Part shown: positions 13,612 to 15,273 of the stretch, one piece after another
How the letters are laid out: every line of letters begins with the position of its first letter
Position numbering within the stretch: the first letter of the stretch is position 1
Assembly (NCBI GenBank): GCA_028690725.1
Contig: JAQVAR010000010.1
Coordinates: 1-15,273 of the forward strand
From: Candidatus Iainarchaeum sp.
GTDB taxonomy: Archaea; Iainarchaeota; Iainarchaeia; Iainarchaeales; JAAZKV01
Direction of reading: 5' to 3'
Length of the DNA: 15,273 nucleotides
Made by a program: the position numbers and the translations under genes
Notes under the pieces: generated by a model
Told to the model about the DNA's origin: nothing
The model's database searches: none
Seen by the model: the letters and a program-made list of their open reading frames with translations, nothing else

Positions 13612-14397
13612 ATGGAATTAGAATTAGATTTAAACAAATCATTAGAAGAGAATGCTACTAATTATTTTGAAAAATCAAAATTAGTTCGAAAAAAAATTTT
13701 AGGTTTAAACAAAGCAATAGAATTTCAAAAACAAAAAGAAAATAAGAATTTGTTGAAAAAAGAAATTTTTTCTAATAGAAAGAAAAAATGGTTTGAAAAA
13801 TTTAGGTGGTTTTTTTCAAGTGATAATTTTTTGGTTATTGGTGGAAAAAATGCTCAAATGAATGAAAATATAATAAAAAATCATATGAAAAAAGAAGATG
13901 TTTATTTTCATGCTGAAGTTTTTGGTGCTCCACATTGTGTTATAAAAACAAGAGATGAGAGTGGAAAAATTCGTTCTGTTCCACAAACAACTTTAATTGA
14001 AACAGCACAATTTGCAGTAACTTTTTCAAAAGCTTTTGAATTAGGTCAATCAAATGCTGATGCATACTCAGTAAAACCAGAACAAGTTTCAAAAAGAGCT
14101 CCTACTGGAACAAGTCTTTCAACCGGTTCATTTATGATTTATGGTGAAAGAAATTGGTTTAAAAAAACTATGATAAGTTTTGCAATTGGTTTTAATCAAA
14201 AAGAAAAATTATTGATGGGTGGTCCATTATCTGCAGTTAAAAAAAAATGTATTAATATTATTGAATTAAAACAAGGAAATAAAGATAAAAATAAAATTGC
14301 TTTAGAAATTCAAAAAAAGTTTGGTGAAAAAAAATTGTTTTTTTCAAATAGCGAAATTCTTTCATTAATTCCAAATGGAAAAATTGACTTTTGTTAA
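13612..14397 (+). CDS. Stand-alone NFACT-R (DUF814) protein, RqcH/Rqc2/NEMF relative
   Basis: In the RqcH/Rqc2/NEMF family the NFACT-R domain belongs to a protein that binds stalled large ribosomal subunits and directs C-terminal tailing of nascent chains. This 261-aa protein starts with the end of the family's coiled coil (residues 8-58; LNKSLEENATNYFEKSKLVR) and continues into a well-preserved NFACT-R domain (about 60-185): WFEKFRWFFSSDNFLVIGGK, NENIIKNHMKKEDVYFHAE and GAPHCVIK. The usual ending, with ILSLIPNGKIDF, is present. Full-length archaeal homologues are about 600-680 aa; the NFACT-N and helix-hairpin-helix parts, including the tRNA-contacting Asp-Arg motif, are absent. The upstream gene is an intact Lrp frame, so this is not a recent truncation visible here. 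GTGA lies six nt before the ATG. The next gene encodes a CDC48-type ATPase. Confidence 0.85.
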   Translation: MELELDLNKSLEENATNYFEKSKLVRKKILGLNKAIEFQKQKENKNLLKKEIFSNRKKKWFEKFRWFFSSDNFLVIGGKNAQMNENIIKNHMKKEDVYFHAEVFGAPHCVIKTRDESGKIRSVPQTTLIETAQFAVTFSKAFELGQSNADAYSVKPEQVSKRAPTGTSLSTGSFMIYGERNWFKKTMISFAIGFNQKEKLLMGGPLSAVKKKCINIIELKQGNKDKNKIALEIQKKFGEKKLFFSNSEILSLIPNGKIDFC

Positions 14398-14434
14398 TAC
14401 CAAAAATCATTAATTGATTACATTTTTAATTCTT

Positions 14435-14440
14435 TTTAAA
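14435..14440 (+). promoter_or_regulatory. TATA box of the CDC48-family gene
   Basis: TTTAAA (within TTTTTAAATG) is centred 28 nt before the ATG at 14466, implying a transcript start within a few nt of that ATG. No GGTG-type site is present. Confidence 0.5.
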
Positions 14441-14465
14441 TGCTTCTTAGTTAAGAGAGTTTGTT

Positions 14466-15273
14466 ATGAATAATAAAGAAGTTATTTTACAGGTTCAAGA
14501 TCCTGACCCAACTCATGTTGGTAGAAATATTGTTACTCTTGACAAGAAAACAAAGAATGAATTAGAAATTACTTCTGGAGACATAATAGAAATTGTTGGT
14601 ACAAAAAAAACAGCTGCTATTGTTTGGCCCGCAAGAATTGAAGATGAGGGCAAAGAAATTATTCGAATGGATTCTATTATTAGACACAATGCTGGTGTTA
14701 GCCTTGGTGAAAGAGTAAAAATTGTGAAAAGTATTCCAAAAGAGGCAAAAAGAGTTGTTTTAGCACCAACAGAAGAAGTTAGAATAATAGCTTCTGGTTA
14801 TGAGAGAATATTAAAAAAATCTTTTTTGGGAAGACCTTTGACTATTGGTGATAATGTTTGGGTTAGCGTTTTTGGTTCTGGTTTTATTTACAGGGTTGTT
14901 GATACTCAACCAAGAACAATAGTAAAAGTAACTGATGTAACACAATTTTCTCTAAAAGAAAAACCTGTTCAAGATGCTCTTGAAGGAATTTCTAGAGTTG
15001 CTTATGAAGATATTGGTGGTTTGAGTGAACAAGTTAGAAAAGTAAGAGAAATGGTTGAACTGCCAATGAAGAGACCAGAGTTATTTCAAAAACTTGGAGT
15101 TATCCCTCCTAAAGGAATATTAATGCATGGTCCCCCAGGTACTGGTAAAACTCTTTTAGCAAAAGCAGTTGCTAATGAAGCACAAGTACATTTTATTTCT
15201 GTTTCTGCTCCTGAAGTGATGGGGAAATTTGTTGGAGAAGCAGAGGGAAGAGTTAGACAAATATTTAAAGACG
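14466..15273 (+). CDS. CDC48/VAT-family AAA ATPase, 5' part (partial)
   Basis: The frame from ATG 14466 remains open at the window end (269 codons seen). CDC48/p97/VAT is a hexameric unfoldase that extracts proteins and feeds the proteasome. The N-terminal double-psi barrel is recognisable (about residues 1-90; DPDPTHVGRNIVTLD, WPARIEDEGKEIIRMDSIIR, VSLGERVKI). The second N subdomain follows (about 95-165), then the AAA D1 entry motif YEDIGGL near 180 and Walker A GPPGTGKT at 222-229. Downstream SAPEVMGKFVGEAEGRVRQIF matches the D1 pore-loop region; the pore residues read K-F-V. The family normally has about 730-800 aa with two AAA modules, so roughly a third is visible. The neighbouring NFACT-R gene hints at a shared quality-control role. 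Confidence 0.95.
   Translation, partial: MNNKEVILQVQDPDPTHVGRNIVTLDKKTKNELEITSGDIIEIVGTKKTAAIVWPARIEDEGKEIIRMDSIIRHNAGVSLGERVKIVKSIPKEAKRVVLAPTEEVRIIASGYERILKKSFLGRPLTIGDNVWVSVFGSGFIYRVVDTQPRTIVKVTDVTQFSLKEKPVQDALEGISRVAYEDIGGLSEQVRKVREMVELPMKRPELFQKLGVIPPKGILMHGPPGTGKTLLAKAVANEAQVHFISVSAPEVMGKFVGEAEGRVRQIFKD

Noticed and set aside
13588..13612. Possibility that the NFACT-R gene is the broken 3' half of a full-length rqcH
   Set aside because: The sequence just upstream is an intact unrelated regulator gene with its own stop codon, and the NFACT-R gene has its own ATG with GTGA upstream. No NFACT-N remnant is seen in any frame.

Overview
The window looks like chromosomal DNA from a very AT-rich archaeon (G+C about one quarter, judged by eye). 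The archaeal markers are an Nre-type repair protein with a C-terminal PCNA-binding box, a replication factor C small subunit, a CDC48/VAT-type AAA ATPase, a type IA topoisomerase with C-terminal zinc fingers, an archaeal/eukaryotic-type tRNA methylthiotransferase, and two Lrp/AsnC regulators. TATA elements sit about 24-28 nt upstream of many start codons. The AT bias, compact spacing, stripped-down domain architectures and many short hypothetical proteins suggest a DPANN lineage (Woesearchaeota/Pacearchaeota-like), but placement by sequence search was not possible here.

Layout. 1-2506 (minus strand): the first codons of an unknown gene at the left edge, a bacterial-type threonyl-tRNA synthetase lacking the TGS domain, a 220-nt leader region, and an Asn/Lys-rich protein ending in a Cys/His cluster. 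2611-3852 (plus): nre, divergent from the Cys-cluster gene. 3869-5525 (minus): rfcS followed by a ThrH-like HAD phosphatase. 5654-8417 (plus): a four-helix membrane protein, the methylthiotransferase and a six-helix membrane protein. 8438-9988 (minus): a protein that aligns from end to end with archaeal anaerobic ribonucleotide reductase (NrdD) but lacks the glycyl-radical and metal-site motifs. 10102-12735 (plus): an Lrp-family regulator and topoisomerase I. 12736-13048: a 313-nt intergenic region holding a C-rich island with a possible RNA fold and a cluster of AGTATT/AATACT sites. 13049-15273 (plus): a second Lrp-like regulator, a stand-alone NFACT-R (RqcH/Rqc2 C-terminal) protein, and the 5' part of a CDC48-family ATPase that runs off the window.

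Functional themes are genome maintenance (Nre, RFC, topoisomerase, nucleotide-reductase relative), translation and protein quality control (ThrRS, ms2t6A methylthiotransferase, NFACT-R next to CDC48), and local regulation by Lrp-type proteins. NFACT-R beside CDC48 is suggestive because their eukaryotic relatives act together in ribosome-associated quality control. I saw no tRNA, rRNA, CRISPR array, insertion sequence or integrase. The observations most worth a second look are the NrdD-like pseudoenzyme, the phased operator-like cluster before the second Lrp gene, the C-rich candidate RNA beside it, the stand-alone NFACT-R protein, and a tiny leader ORF with its own TATA box upstream of thrS.
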